64,000 nt of DNA from Phytohabitans sp052068095 (GCF_052068095.1 NZ_JBQHDG010000022.1:124001-188000), one strand, 5' to 3'; shown: positions 10,001-18,223, counted from the first letter of the stretch. A program made the numbers and translations. Notes: generated by a model from the sequence alone, not told the origin.

Positions 10001-13000
10001 ACCGGCCGCCCTTCCCGCTGCCGCCGACCCGGGTGCCCATCTACTTCACGGTCCAGCCCGGCGGGGGCTACCTCTTCCCGGCCGGCGCCCAGGTCGTCTA
10101 CCCGAACTACACCGGCGAGTCGCCCGGCACCCGGATGGACTTCTGGAGCTACGACCCGGAGGGCCAGGGCTGGCACATCTACGGGCGCGGCACGGTCAGC
10201 CCCGACGGCAAGCGGGTGGTGCCCGACCGCGACGTGAAGATCTACCGGTTCACCGGGGCGATGACCGCGGTGCCCGGCCACGAGCCGCCGCCGGTCGCGC
10301 CGAAGTCGCCGGCCCGGGTCGCCGACCCGGTCGACCCCTCCACCGGCCTGCTCGTCGACCAGGTCACCGACCTGGCGATCGACGACGTGATGCCGATCGC
10401 GCTGCGCCGCACGTACCAGCAGGGCGACCCGTACCTGCGTGCGTTCGGCGTCGGCACGAGCTTCGACTACGGCGCGTTCCCCTGGTCGACCGGCAACATC
10501 GGCAACTTCACCTACCTGGAAGCCGACCTGGTACTCGGCGACGGCAGCCGGATCCACTTCAGACGGATCGTGCCCGGCGAGAAGACGTTCCTGGACGCGG
10601 TCTTCGCGGCCGACCCGTCGCCGCGTGCCGAGTTCCGCGGCGCGCTGATGTACTGGAACGGCAACGGGTGGGACATCAAGCTGCGCGACGGCACCACGCT
10701 GGTGCTCGGCGACGAGGCTCCGCTGCAAGCGATCCGCGACCGCTACGGCAACACCACCACCATCACCCGGGCGCCGGCGCCGGCCGACCCCGACGGCAAC
10801 GTGCGCGCCCGCGGGCCGGTCACCCAGATCACCTCGCCCAGCGGCAAGTGGATCAAGCTGACCTACAACACCGCCAACCCGCCCCAGGTGACCCGGGCGG
10901 AGGACAGCCTCGGCCGCTCCGTCTCGTACACGTACGTCAACGGCTACCTGGACACCGTCACCGACGCGAACAACGGCGTCACGAAGTACACGTGGGAGAA
11001 CGGCCGGCTCAAGACGATCCGGGACGCGCGCAACCTCGTCTACCTGACCAACGAGTACGACGCCGAGGGGCGCGTGCTCAAGCAGACCGCGCCGGACGGC
11101 GGCTTCTGGTCCTTCGCGTACACAAAGGACAGTGCGGGCCGGATCACCGAGACCCGGGTCACCGATCCGCGGAACACCGTGCGGCGGTTCACCTTCAACG
11201 CCCAGGGCCAGGTACTCACCGACACGCGTGGGCTCGGCACGGCGGCCGAGCAGGTGACCACCATCCAGCGGGACGCCGCCGGCATGCTGCCCACGGCGAC
11301 CGTCGACGCGCTCAACCGGCGCACCGAGTTCGAGTACAACGCCGCCGGTGACGTCATCCGGATCACCAGGCTCGCCGGTACGCCCGAGGCGCACACCGAG
11401 CGCTTCACCCGGGACGGCCCGTTCGGCGAGGTCAGCAAGTACACCGGCGCGTACGGCGCGGAGACGCTGCTCACGTACGAGCCCAACGGCGCCCTCCAGA
11501 CGGTGACCGACCCGGTCGGGCACACGACGACCTACGCCACCGACGGCGCCGGACGGGTCACGTCGGTCACCGACAACGACGCCAAGACCACCACCATCGG
11601 GTACGCGCTCGGCGACCCGGTGTCGTTCACCGACCCGCTGGGCCGGACCACGCGGCTCACCTACGACTCCGCCGGGCGGGTCGTGGCGTCCACCGATCCC
11701 ACCGGCAGCACCACGGAGACCACCTACGACGGGATGGACCAGGTCCGGGCCGTCATGGACCCGCTGGGCCGGACGACCGCGTTCGAGTACGACGCCAACG
11801 GCAACCTGACGAAGGTCACCGACCCGCGCCTGGCGACCACGGTCCTGGCGTACAACAACATGGACCTGCTCGAGTCGGTCACCGATCCGCTGACCCGGGT
11901 CGAGTCCTATGTGTACGACAAGAACGGCAACCTGACCCGGCACACGAGCCGGCGTGGCAAGGTGACCGAGTTCGTGCCCGACGTGCTCGACCGGGTGCAG
12001 ACGGCCAGGTACGGCGTGACCTCCGCGACCGCGCAGGAGAGCACGGTCACGTACACGTTGGACAAGGGCGACCGGGTCACCCGGATCGTCGACAGCGCCG
12101 GCGGCACGGCCAACTACAAGTACGACGGTCTGGACCGGGTCACCGAGGACGCCGGCCCGCAGGGCACCGTCACGTACCTGCGCGCGCCGCCGTCCCAGGC
12201 CGACGAACCCGGCGTCGTGGTGGCCGTGGGTGGCCAGACGCTCTACAGCGACACCTACGTCGAGGCCACCGGCCAGCGCACCGTGCGGGATCCCGCCGGC
12301 AACGGCGTGCGGCAGAACCAGGACGGGGTCGGGCGCCTGCTGTCGACCTACGCCTACAACCCCGCCGACCCCTTGGGGCAGGGCTACTCGTACGACGCCG
12401 CGGGCCAGCTGAAGGAAATCGACTACGTCCGCGCGGCGAGCGGCACCGGCGAGGTCGTTGGCAAGATCACCTACGAGTACGACGCGGCCGGCCGTCCCAC
12501 CCGCATCGGCGGTGACTTCGCCCGAGCGAGCGTCCCGGCCGCGTTCGGTCCGGCCACCTACAACGCCGCGAACCAGCTCACCAACCTGGCCGGCACCGCG
12601 GTCACGTACGACCTCGACGGCAACCTGACCTCCGACGGGCGCGCCACGTACACCTGGAACGCCCGCGGGCAGCTCACCGCGACCACGGCCGGCGGCCCGA
12701 CCACCAGCTACACCTACGACCCGCTCGGCCGCCGGGCCAGCCAGATCGAAGCCACCGGCTCCACCACGTCGTACGTGTACGACGGCCTGAACCCGGTGCA
12801 GGAGAAGGTCGGCGCGACGGTCACCGCGCAGACCATCTCCGGTCGCGTCGACGAGGTCTTCTACCGCACCAGCGGCGGCACGATCCGCCGGTTGCTCACG
12901 GACGGCCTCGGCAACACGGTCGCGGTCGCCAACGGCACGGGCGACATCCAGGCCCGGTACGCCTACGACCCGTTCGGCCGCACGACGGTGGCCGGGAACG

Positions 13001-13650
13001 ACGGCGGCAACCCGTACCGCTACACCGGTCGCGAGCAGGACGGGCCCGACAGCCTCTACCACTACCGGGCCCGGTACTACAGCCCGACGCTCCAGCGCTT
13101 CATCAGCGAGGACCCGGTCGGCTTCGCCGGCGGCGACGCCAACCTCCACCGGTACGTCGGCAACGCCCCCACGTACCTCACCGACCCGCTGGGGTTGAAG
13201 CCGGCCGTCCGGGGCTGTACGTCTATCAGTTTCGGCTGCGGAAAGGCGACGACGGCCGCCAACTGGGTGGACGAAGGAGGCTTCCAGAATTCGACGCCGC
13301 CTGCGCCGAGCACGCAAGGTGCTTGGTTCAGGTACCAAAGCGGCGCTGTCGGAACGCGATCGAATCTGGCGACGGGAAGATCTCAGGTTCCCCAATACAC
13401 CGCGCCCGACGGGAATGGTGGTGTCGTTACCGCGAAATTCGATTCGGCGTTCGGTGACGAGGCGATCGACCGTAAGCTCGGATTGACCCGCTTCGGCAGA
13501 GACGAAGCGGAGCGGCAAGCCGCTGTCGCCCGCCACCACGGGTTCCAGGCGGTGTATGAGCTACCCTCTCAGACGAAGGTCGACCAGGCCAACGCGCTCC
13601 TCGCTGAATGGGGCGTAACGGGAATTCGGACCAGAGTGGGGAGTTGGTGA
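4003..13650 (+). CDS. giant secreted RHS/YD-repeat polymorphic toxin (3215 aa)
   Basis: An RBS GGGGGAGG (3990-3997) precedes the ATG. The N-terminus is a signal peptide (two Arg-rich turns, then AVAFVLLATIVGD). Domains in order by approximate residue: DNRLRE-like region 300-480; Ig-like segment 480-590; LamG-like 640-830; an isolated YD repeat near 900-945; two IPT/TIG domains 946-1111; six tandem ~100-residue beta domains 1116-1749 with recurring GQxxRLxFxGTAGQRL; carboxypeptidase-regulatory-like 1863-1920; DUF6531-like start of the shell about 2109 (VDPSTGLLVDQVTDL); YD repeats 2266-2966; RHS core 2986-3066 ending YLTDPLGLKPA. Residues 3067-3215 are a variable tip with FD...IDRK and AERQ motifs resembling PD-(D/E)XK nuclease toxins (inference). 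In this family the shell encloses the toxin. The tip and the gene after it are less GC-rich, fitting tip exchange. Confidence 0.93.
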   Translation: MRRSRMSGWRARWGRHGAIGVRVAVAFVLLATIVGDVPAVRGRGEPAVACVGARPDQEAAATVARACGHEVEVLDQRSETARVFAAPDGTARAEIHAAPVRFARDGRWQPIDLTLRESGDAVAPAGHPNDLRLSGARPKGTHELAAVGLGAARVAMSWTGALPRPVLNGTRATYVDALPGVDLVVEATRTGFAQSLVVKERAAAGRVAAVPLLLSGPGAAKHRRDKAGDITLLDAAGRTTATVPAPAMWDAKTLPDGSPARTQPISTSTSDAKRGGVRLTLRPDQKWLRAPGTRYPVTLDPTVNPLSTTFDTYVREGLTTNQSGAVDLQIGLLATAPPTINRSFLTWNTAVLAGKHIQAATVNFWNFWSHTCTAQSWEIWTTGAASTSTRFTNQPAWLNREATSTATHGSTDCADAWAPVNGVNFFQRAASANATTAHMGLRATDETAVTTFKQFRSREATDTSQVPYASVTYQSYPVLGTRATVPATACVASADRPFIGSLTPQLQAVVSDPDGGSPSAEFEWWHSGGVRINGATVSVASGANATTTVPAGQFVEGGTYSWRVRARDAAGGVTAWSAWCEFTVDTGPPTAPVVSSVDYPADGQEHGAAGQPGYFLARPAGWPAGQAAQWSLTDGANFDRTGNGHDLSARGGLSFSADASPAVRFDGVDDSAVTEGPVLNTSGSFTVSAWVRLEQTDRSVTALSQDGTRVSGFTLGYSGDSRKWTFARPNSDTDSPTLTYVASRAAADFGGDGTARPLTHLTGVYDAPAQTLTLYVNGRSQGSVAYTGTANAAGRTAVGRAQWNGSDAAFYPGRIGTVQVWNRALTAAEALAIGDITTVRYRWDTDQSTSSGGLTAMDLRSVFAAPPIDGQRTLTFWNEDRAGRQSATAAYTFRVAPAGPHHLYYDAAGQLVAMRQESNGGTAIYDYDANGNLRGVERRDYGFSVLSVVPARAAVGSRVEIGVSHLTITDPTVTFTGTSTPAEIVSSANGRLVVLVPPGATTGPIKVTLNGGQGPEGASPSPFTVIPGSPAPDITGISTTGADPGSTVTINGSGFDPNRARDTVVFGRTTARVTAATTTQLTVVVPDAATSGRVQVRTPGGVATSDTDFVVPPRPYTTANVVDGGRLAVDGPQTTVTVPAGKTGLFRFEGNPGDKLSLGLTGAAVTGTSKVRLYTPYGGSFARDQFDTAREVPGITGGIGLPALTTAGVYQIAIEPPAGAGALTLTLSRQAQGTLDAAGQGSTFTVDRAGRYTEFTFTGGENAAMNLGFGDWSLPSNAQLDIAVYAPPGDTVGLWRDEFAAVRDSSLGFKTQMPGTYRVVVGVRNAGLGSARMWLSPEINGGTLAVGGAGNPITFSRPGQWARLAFDGTAGQRLGLGFSDLTLSAGGVSYRPAVALVNPDGTRRNLSGGEEFDIQLTAAGRHELIVVAGPATGGARAWLSGEADGGTITAGTDKTVTVARSGQNQRLRFTGTAGQRLSLGVVSSALPDDVWFQVYGPGGNQIVTWAGDVDLPQLSVTGTYEILLDPDSGGTGAITLALSPELDGGTVAVDGAGTPVSIGKAGQNARIRFTGAAGQRLNLGFSAASVQFVNLTAYRPDGSQLVTRFTPTSEGLDLPALPVAGTYEVVIDPDGGATANLTVIASTEADGGVATVNGPGLPVTVTRPGQTARIAFDGTAGDARRVTMAGASFSKTFYDLRVLAPNGAVVVDESLLSIQSTVDIPALPATGRYLVVVKPALGGTGSITLGVATRTAAFAAASAAKPAEPVERCPAMAESRPAAATGFAVTAPPRPAKRTTAGEPDAGAPTAGWRACGFPKAAQPAPKAERAWKPDAKNLAGRDWITRFGAPPAPAGLGSAPKDTTAVAGQVRTVAGTPLRDVTLTAGQVRVKTDAEGRFLLSGVESGRRVLRVDARGVGGTSYGVFDIGVDLQAGITTHLPYTIFLPEIDKAATVKVDSPTRAPVVLRTPAIPGLEVRVPAGTVVRDGDGKVAKELSITAIPIDRPPFPLPPTRVPIYFTVQPGGGYLFPAGAQVVYPNYTGESPGTRMDFWSYDPEGQGWHIYGRGTVSPDGKRVVPDRDVKIYRFTGAMTAVPGHEPPPVAPKSPARVADPVDPSTGLLVDQVTDLAIDDVMPIALRRTYQQGDPYLRAFGVGTSFDYGAFPWSTGNIGNFTYLEADLVLGDGSRIHFRRIVPGEKTFLDAVFAADPSPRAEFRGALMYWNGNGWDIKLRDGTTLVLGDEAPLQAIRDRYGNTTTITRAPAPADPDGNVRARGPVTQITSPSGKWIKLTYNTANPPQVTRAEDSLGRSVSYTYVNGYLDTVTDANNGVTKYTWENGRLKTIRDARNLVYLTNEYDAEGRVLKQTAPDGGFWSFAYTKDSAGRITETRVTDPRNTVRRFTFNAQGQVLTDTRGLGTAAEQVTTIQRDAAGMLPTATVDALNRRTEFEYNAAGDVIRITRLAGTPEAHTERFTRDGPFGEVSKYTGAYGAETLLTYEPNGALQTVTDPVGHTTTYATDGAGRVTSVTDNDAKTTTIGYALGDPVSFTDPLGRTTRLTYDSAGRVVASTDPTGSTTETTYDGMDQVRAVMDPLGRTTAFEYDANGNLTKVTDPRLATTVLAYNNMDLLESVTDPLTRVESYVYDKNGNLTRHTSRRGKVTEFVPDVLDRVQTARYGVTSATAQESTVTYTLDKGDRVTRIVDSAGGTANYKYDGLDRVTEDAGPQGTVTYLRAPPSQADEPGVVVAVGGQTLYSDTYVEATGQRTVRDPAGNGVRQNQDGVGRLLSTYAYNPADPLGQGYSYDAAGQLKEIDYVRAASGTGEVVGKITYEYDAAGRPTRIGGDFARASVPAAFGPATYNAANQLTNLAGTAVTYDLDGNLTSDGRATYTWNARGQLTATTAGGPTTSYTYDPLGRRASQIEATGSTTSYVYDGLNPVQEKVGATVTAQTISGRVDEVFYRTSGGTIRRLLTDGLGNTVAVANGTGDIQARYAYDPFGRTTVAGNDGGNPYRYTGREQDGPDSLYHYRARYYSPTLQRFISEDPVGFAGGDANLHRYVGNAPTYLTDPLGLKPAVRGCTSISFGCGKATTAANWVDEGGFQNSTPPAPSTQGAWFRYQSGAVGTRSNLATGRSQVPQYTAPDGNGGVVTAKFDSAFGDEAIDRKLGLTRFGRDEAERQAAVARHHGFQAVYELPSQTKVDQANALLAEWGVTGIRTRVGSW

Positions 13651-13653
13651 CCC

Positions 13654-13905
13654 GTGGCGGCGGACTATCTCTTGAAGGCACTTCTCTCGGTCGTGGCAAT
13701 GCTCGAAGACGCGGCCAAGTTCGGGATGGATTCACATTCAGCGGTCAATGCGTTGGAGAGTGCGGCCTTCGAGCTCGATCAAATGGACGCACCCGCGCGG
13801 CGGGAATTCGCTGAGATTCTCGACCGTATCGCGGCCTCGGCCGATCCGGCTCGGCAGGAGTGGATTCGCAACCTCCCACAAAACCTGGGGATCGATCTCA
13901 CGTGA
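13654..13905 (+). CDS. small protein, candidate immunity protein for the RHS tip
   Basis: This encodes 83 residues from a GTG three bases after the RHS stop. GTGGGGAG at 13636-13643 serves as a weakly spaced RBS. The protein is predicted mostly helical and acidic (LLKALLSVVAMLEDAAKFG, then MDAPARREFAEILDRIAAS), with no signal peptide or membrane segment. No family is recognised. Position directly after the variable tip, small size, acidity and lower GC than the shell are the usual marks of an immunity gene in polymorphic toxin loci, so the role is inferred from context only. Its stop overlaps the next start. Confidence 0.6.
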   Translation: MAADYLLKALLSVVAMLEDAAKFGMDSHSAVNALESAAFELDQMDAPARREFAEILDRIAASADPARQEWIRNLPQNLGIDLT

Positions 13906-15020
13906 GACCTGTGCCGCGGCGGACGGTGCTCGGCGTGGCGGTGACCGGGTCCGCCGTGCTGGCGGCGTGCGAGCCCGGTGCGGACGCGGCGCCCGCGCCG
14001 GCGCCGCCGCGACCTGAGGTGCCGCACCAGGACGGGATCCTCACGCCGCCGCCGGACGCGGCCGTGTTCGCCGCGTACGACGTGACCGCCAAGGACCGGG
14101 ACGGACTGCGCACCCTCCTGAGTGGACTGGGCGAGCGGATGGCGCGCGTCCGGGGCGGCACGGTGACCGTCGCGGTCGGTGCCTCGCTCTTCGACGGCCG
14201 CTACGGGCTGGAGCGCCACCGCCCGGCGCGGCTGACCGAGATGCCGGCGTTTCGCAACGACGTGCTCGACCCGGCGTGGTGTCACGGCGACCTGCTCCTC
14301 CAGGTGTGCGCCGGCACCCCCAAGCTGGCCGCCACGATCCTGGCCGACGTGACCGGCGGCGGCGCGGCGGTCAAGCGGCGGTGGCGGATCGACGGGCACC
14401 GGCCCGAGAATCGCACCGACGGGCCCGCCGGGCGGCCCTCCACCCGAAACCTCTTCGGCTTCCGCGAGGGCGCCGGAAACCCGGACGCCGGCGACGCCGC
14501 GCTGATGGACCGTCTGGTGTGGACCCAGCCGGGCGGTGGCGAGCCGGCGTGGACGGCCGGCGGCACGTACCAGGTGGTGCGGCTGATCCGGATGTCGCTG
14601 CCGCTCTGGGACGCCGACCCGGTGCCCCGCCAGGAGGCGGCCTTCGGCCGGCACCGGGCGGACGGCGCGGTGCTGGGCCGCGGTCGGGAGGACGAAGAGC
14701 CCGACTACGCCGCCGACGCCGACGGGCGCACGGTGCCGCTGGACGCGCACATCCGCCGGGCCAACCCGCGCACCCCCGAGACCGACGGCCAGCGGATCCT
14801 GCGGCGCGGCTATTCGTACCGCCGGGGCACCGACGCCAGCGGCCACCCGGACGTGGGCCTGGTCTTCGTGAGCTTCCAGCAGGACGTCGAGCGCGGCTTC
14901 GCCACCGTGCAGCGACGCCTGGCCGGTGAGGCTCTGGAGAAGTACGTGCTGCCCTTCGGGGGCGGCTACTTCTTCGCCCTACCTGGCGGCGCCCCGCTCG
15001 GCGCGAGCCTACTGTCCTAG
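13902..15020 (+). CDS. Tat-exported DyP-type heme peroxidase
   Basis: The GTG start overlaps the upstream stop (GTGA, 13902-13905); length 372 aa. The N-terminus PRRTVLGVAVTGSAVLAAC combines a twin-arginine signal with a lipobox-like LAAC, so it is probably exported folded and perhaps lipid-anchored. The family is shown by the proximal heme-ligand segment DAHIRRANPR, the distal Arg region ILRRGYSY, and the C-terminal LVFVSFQQDVERGF. The GxxDG motif reads GFREG, with Glu (codon 14466-14468) in place of the usual catalytic Asp. DyP enzymes oxidise dyes, phenolics or porphyrins with H2O2; EfeB members act in iron uptake, but no efeUO genes are nearby. The 3' end overlaps the tail of glgB on the other strand (15009-15020). 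Confidence 0.88.
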   Translation: MRPVPRRTVLGVAVTGSAVLAACEPGADAAPAPAPPRPEVPHQDGILTPPPDAAVFAAYDVTAKDRDGLRTLLSGLGERMARVRGGTVTVAVGASLFDGRYGLERHRPARLTEMPAFRNDVLDPAWCHGDLLLQVCAGTPKLAATILADVTGGGAAVKRRWRIDGHRPENRTDGPAGRPSTRNLFGFREGAGNPDAGDAALMDRLVWTQPGGGEPAWTAGGTYQVVRLIRMSLPLWDADPVPRQEAAFGRHRADGAVLGRGREDEEPDYAADADGRTVPLDAHIRRANPRTPETDGQRILRRGYSYRRGTDASGHPDVGLVFVSFQQDVERGFATVQRRLAGEALEKYVLPFGGGYFFALPGGAPLGASLLS

Positions 15021-16892
15021 GGCCAACCAGACCGTCGCGTACGCGCCGACGTGCACCTCGGCCGAGTGCGGGTGGCCGTGCGACGGCTCGTCGACGGCGA
15101 CGACGGCGCCGAAGTTGCCGACGCCGGCGCCGCCGTAGCAGGGGGCGTCGGTGTTGAGGACCTCCGTCCAGCGGCCGCCGGCCGGCAGCCCGATGCGGTA
15201 GTCGCAGCGGGGGACACCGGAGAAGTTGGCCACGCAGGCCACCATCGAGCCGTCGTCCCCGATCCGCACGAACGACAGCACGCTCTGCCGCCAGTCGTCC
15301 CAGGCGATCCACCGGAAGCCGTCGGACGAGGTGTCGCGCGACCACAGGGCGGGGGAGTCGCGGTAAAGGCGGTTGAGGTCGCGGAGCAGGTCGGGGGTGC
15401 CTTCGCCGGTGAGCGACCAGTCGAGGCCGGCTTGCTCGCTCCACTCCCGCTCGTCGGCGAGCTCGCAGCCCATGAAGAGCAGCTGCTTGCCGGGGAACGC
15501 CCACATGTACGCCAGGAAGCCGCGCAGGCCGGCCAGCTTTTGCCACCGGTCGCCGGGCATCTTGGCGACCAGCGAGCCCTTGCCGTGCACGACCTCGTCG
15601 TGGCTGATCGGGAGCAGGAACTGCTCGTCGAACGCGTACACGGTGGGCCAGGTCAGCTGGTCGTGGTGGTAGGACCGGTAGAGCGGGTCCTTGCAGACGT
15701 ACTCCAGCGTGTCGTGCATCCAGCCCATGTTCCACTTCAGACCGAAGCCCAGGCCGCCCCAGTCGACCGGCCGCGAGACCCCGGGCCAGGCGGTCGACTC
15801 CTCGGCGATCATCACGACGCCGGGGTGGTTGCGGTAGACCGTGGCGTTGAGCTCCTTGAGCAGGTCGATGGCCTCCAGGTGTTCGTTGCCCCCGAAGGCG
15901 TTCGGCGCCCACTGGCCCGGCTCCCGGGAGTAGTCCAGGTAGAGCATCGAGGCGACCGCGTCGACCCGGAGCCCGTCGATGTGAAACTCGGAGAGCCAGT
16001 AGAGCGCGTTGGCGACGAGGAAGTTTCGCACCTCGGTGCGGCCGTAGTTGAAGATGAGGCTGCCCCAGTCGGGGTGCTCGCCGGCCCACGGGTGCTCGTA
16101 GAGCGCGGTGCCGTCGAAGCGCGCCAGCGCCCACTCGTCCTTCGGGAAGTGGGCCGGCACCCAGTCGAGCAGCACGCCGATGCCGGCCTGGTGCAGCCGG
16201 TCGACCAGATAGCGGAAGTCGTCCGGCGTGCCGAAGCGCGACGTGGGCGCGTAGTAGCCGGTGACCTGGTAGCCCCACGACGGGCCGTACGGGTGCTCGG
16301 CGACTGGCATCAGCTCCACGTGCGTGAAGCCCAGGTCGGCCACATAGGACACGAGTTGGTCGGCGAGGTCGCGATAGGACAGTCCGGGGCGCCACGAGCC
16401 GAGGTGCACCTCGTAAACGGACATGGGCTTGGCGTGGTGGTCGGTGCCGCGGCCGGCCATCCAGGCCGTGTCGTCCCACTGGTACGCCGACTCGTACACC
16501 ACCGAGGCGGTGCGCGGCGGGCACTCGGTGTGCGTGGCCATCGGATCGGCGCGCTCGGTCCACCGGCCGTCGGCGCCGTGGATGCGGTACTTGTACCGCG
16601 CTCCCGGCCCGACGCCCGGCACGAAGCCGGCGCGGATGCCGCTGGAGCCGAGCGGCTCCAGCACGACGCCGTCGTACGGGCCCCAGCCGGTGAAGTCGCC
16701 GATGACCCGGACCTCGCGGGCGTTGGGCGCCCAGACGGCGAAGCGGCAGCCGCCCGGCCGCGGGTGCGCGCCGAGCATCTCCCAGAGCCGCTCGTGGCGG
16801 CCCTCGCCGAAGAGGTACAGGTCGACGTCGCCGATCAGCGGCGGGGTGGTACGCGAAACCTGGTTGGGGACGGAAGGCAGAACAGTCGTCAC
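15009..16892 (-). CDS. glgB: 1,4-alpha-glucan branching enzyme (GH13)
   Basis: This is a 627-residue protein from GTG 16892, which overlaps the glgA stop by 4 bp. An N-terminal CBM48-like domain (FAVWAPNAREVRVIGDF, about 45-140) precedes the GH13 barrel with GYQVTGYYAPTSRFGTPDDF, the nucleophile Asp in GLRVDAVASMLYLDYS, the acid Glu in VMIAEEST and the third acid in PISHDEVVHGKGS. The motif MLYLDYSR is typical of branching enzymes. It cuts alpha-1,4 chains and re-attaches them as alpha-1,6 branches in glycogen. It is co-translated after the GT4 synthase. Confidence 0.95.
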   Translation of the reverse strand: MTTVLPSVPNQVSRTTPPLIGDVDLYLFGEGRHERLWEMLGAHPRPGGCRFAVWAPNAREVRVIGDFTGWGPYDGVVLEPLGSSGIRAGFVPGVGPGARYKYRIHGADGRWTERADPMATHTECPPRTASVVYESAYQWDDTAWMAGRGTDHHAKPMSVYEVHLGSWRPGLSYRDLADQLVSYVADLGFTHVELMPVAEHPYGPSWGYQVTGYYAPTSRFGTPDDFRYLVDRLHQAGIGVLLDWVPAHFPKDEWALARFDGTALYEHPWAGEHPDWGSLIFNYGRTEVRNFLVANALYWLSEFHIDGLRVDAVASMLYLDYSREPGQWAPNAFGGNEHLEAIDLLKELNATVYRNHPGVVMIAEESTAWPGVSRPVDWGGLGFGLKWNMGWMHDTLEYVCKDPLYRSYHHDQLTWPTVYAFDEQFLLPISHDEVVHGKGSLVAKMPGDRWQKLAGLRGFLAYMWAFPGKQLLFMGCELADEREWSEQAGLDWSLTGEGTPDLLRDLNRLYRDSPALWSRDTSSDGFRWIAWDDWRQSVLSFVRIGDDGSMVACVANFSGVPRCDYRIGLPAGGRWTEVLNTDAPCYGGAGVGNFGAVVAVDEPSHGHPHSAEVHVGAYATVWLALGQ

Positions 16893-18223
16893 GAAAGAAC
16901 ACCGTCCAGCGCGAGCAGGTTGCCCTCCGGCACCACGATCTTGGCGCGCCCCTCCTCCAGCAGCATCTCCGCCTGGCGGGTGTTGAAGCTGGAGGACTCG
17001 CGCCGCGCGGCGGCGTACGCGGCGGCGGTGCGGGCCGCGATCGTCGACCAGCCGTAGCGCTCGGCCACCATCGTGCGAGCCCGCTGCGCGACCGAGCGGG
17101 CGAAGGTCTGGTCGCCGAGCAGCGTGCCGACCGCGCCGGCCAGCGCGTCCGGGTCGCTGTGCGGGAACGTCACGCCGGTCACGCCCGGCTCGACGATCTC
17201 GGCGAGCCCGCCGGTCGCGGAGACGGCGAGCGGCGCGCCGGCCGCCGCGGCTTCGAGCGCCACCATGCCGAACGGCTCGTACAGGCTGGGCACCACGGTC
17301 GCGTCGGTGGCGGCGAGCATGGCGGGCAGCTGTGTCTCGTTCATGAACCCGGCGAAGCTGACCGTCTGGCTCAGGTCGAGCCGGTGGGCGGTCTCCTGGA
17401 GCTCGCCCTTGTACGGCCCGTCGCCGGCGATGACCACGCGCAGCTCCGGATGCCGGGCGCGCAGCTGCGGGATCGCGTGCAGGATGTGCTGCACGCCCTT
17501 CTCGTACACGAGGCGGCCGGCGAAACCGACCAGCGGGCCGTCGCCGGCGAAGCGCGACCGGGCCGCGGCGACCGCGCCGGGCTGGGCCTGCCACACCCGG
17601 TCGTCGACGCCGTTGGGGATCACCTGGACCCGCGTGGCGGGCAGTTCGAGCAGGCGGGTCACCTCCCACTTCATGTACTCGGAGCAGACCAGCACCCGGC
17701 ACGCCTCGCGCCCCAGCCACCACTCCACGGAGTGGATGCACCTGTTCATCTCCTCGGGCAGCCAACCCTGGTGGCGGCCGGCCTCGGTGGCGTGGATGGT
17801 GGCGACGAGCGGGAGGTCGAGGTGCTCCTTGAGCGTGACCGCGGTGTGCGTCACGAGCCAGTCGTGGGCGTGGATGACGTCGAACTCGCCGGACTGGGCG
17901 GCGCGCAGCGCGGCGCGGGTCAGCGTGTGGTTGAACGCCATCGTCCAGGCGAGCAGGGAAGGCGTGGCGAGCGGAAACAGCGGCGGGTCTTCGGGGGCGC
18001 GGACGATGCGCACGCCGTCCGCGTACTCCTCCAACGGCGCGCCGGGCGCGTGGCGGGTGACGACGGTGACCTCGTGGCCGGCGGCGGCCAGCGACGTCGA
18101 CAGGTGGTGGACGTGCCGGCCGAGACCACCGACGACGACAGGTGGGTACTCCCAGGAAAGCATCAGGACCCGCTGTCGCGGTGATGTCCGGATGTCGATT
18201 ACGTCGCCGCCCGCCGTAGTCAT
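16889..18223 (-). CDS. glgA: GT4 glycogen synthase-type glycosyltransferase
   Basis: This is a 444-residue GT-B protein from ATG 18223 with an upstream GGGGGCGGG. The N-terminal Rossmann half starts RVLMLSWEYPPVVVGGLGRHVHHL; the nucleotide-sugar half has GFAGRLVYEKGVQHIL and the E-x7-E signature EPFGMVALEAAAAG. This is the short actinobacterial GT4 form, which in mycobacteria (GlgA/GlgM type) uses ADP-glucose to make maltose-1-phosphate and/or extend glucan; which activity applies here cannot be seen. It sits directly upstream of and coupled to glgB. The 155-bp gap before it (18224-18378) has no clear promoter. Confidence 0.88.
   Translation of the reverse strand: MTTAGGDVIDIRTSPRQRVLMLSWEYPPVVVGGLGRHVHHLSTSLAAAGHEVTVVTRHAPGAPLEEYADGVRIVRAPEDPPLFPLATPSLLAWTMAFNHTLTRAALRAAQSGEFDVIHAHDWLVTHTAVTLKEHLDLPLVATIHATEAGRHQGWLPEEMNRCIHSVEWWLGREACRVLVCSEYMKWEVTRLLELPATRVQVIPNGVDDRVWQAQPGAVAAARSRFAGDGPLVGFAGRLVYEKGVQHILHAIPQLRARHPELRVVIAGDGPYKGELQETAHRLDLSQTVSFAGFMNETQLPAMLAATDATVVPSLYEPFGMVALEAAAAGAPLAVSATGGLAEIVEPGVTGVTFPHSDPDALAGAVGTLLGDQTFARSVAQRARTMVAERYGWSTIAARTAAAYAAARRESSSFNTRQAEMLLEEGRAKIVVPEGNLLALDGVLS

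Noticed and set aside
7350..12900. DNA-level tandem repeats or CRISPR in the RHS gene
   Set aside because: The periodicity is protein-level (beta domains and YD repeats), without exact DNA repeats or uniform spacers.
6340..13539. Very long open frame antisense to the RHS gene, and other long antisense frames over most genes
   Set aside because: In GC-rich DNA the opposite strand stays open by chance. The antisense products are Arg/Gly/Val-rich with no domains, while the sense frame has clear domains throughout.
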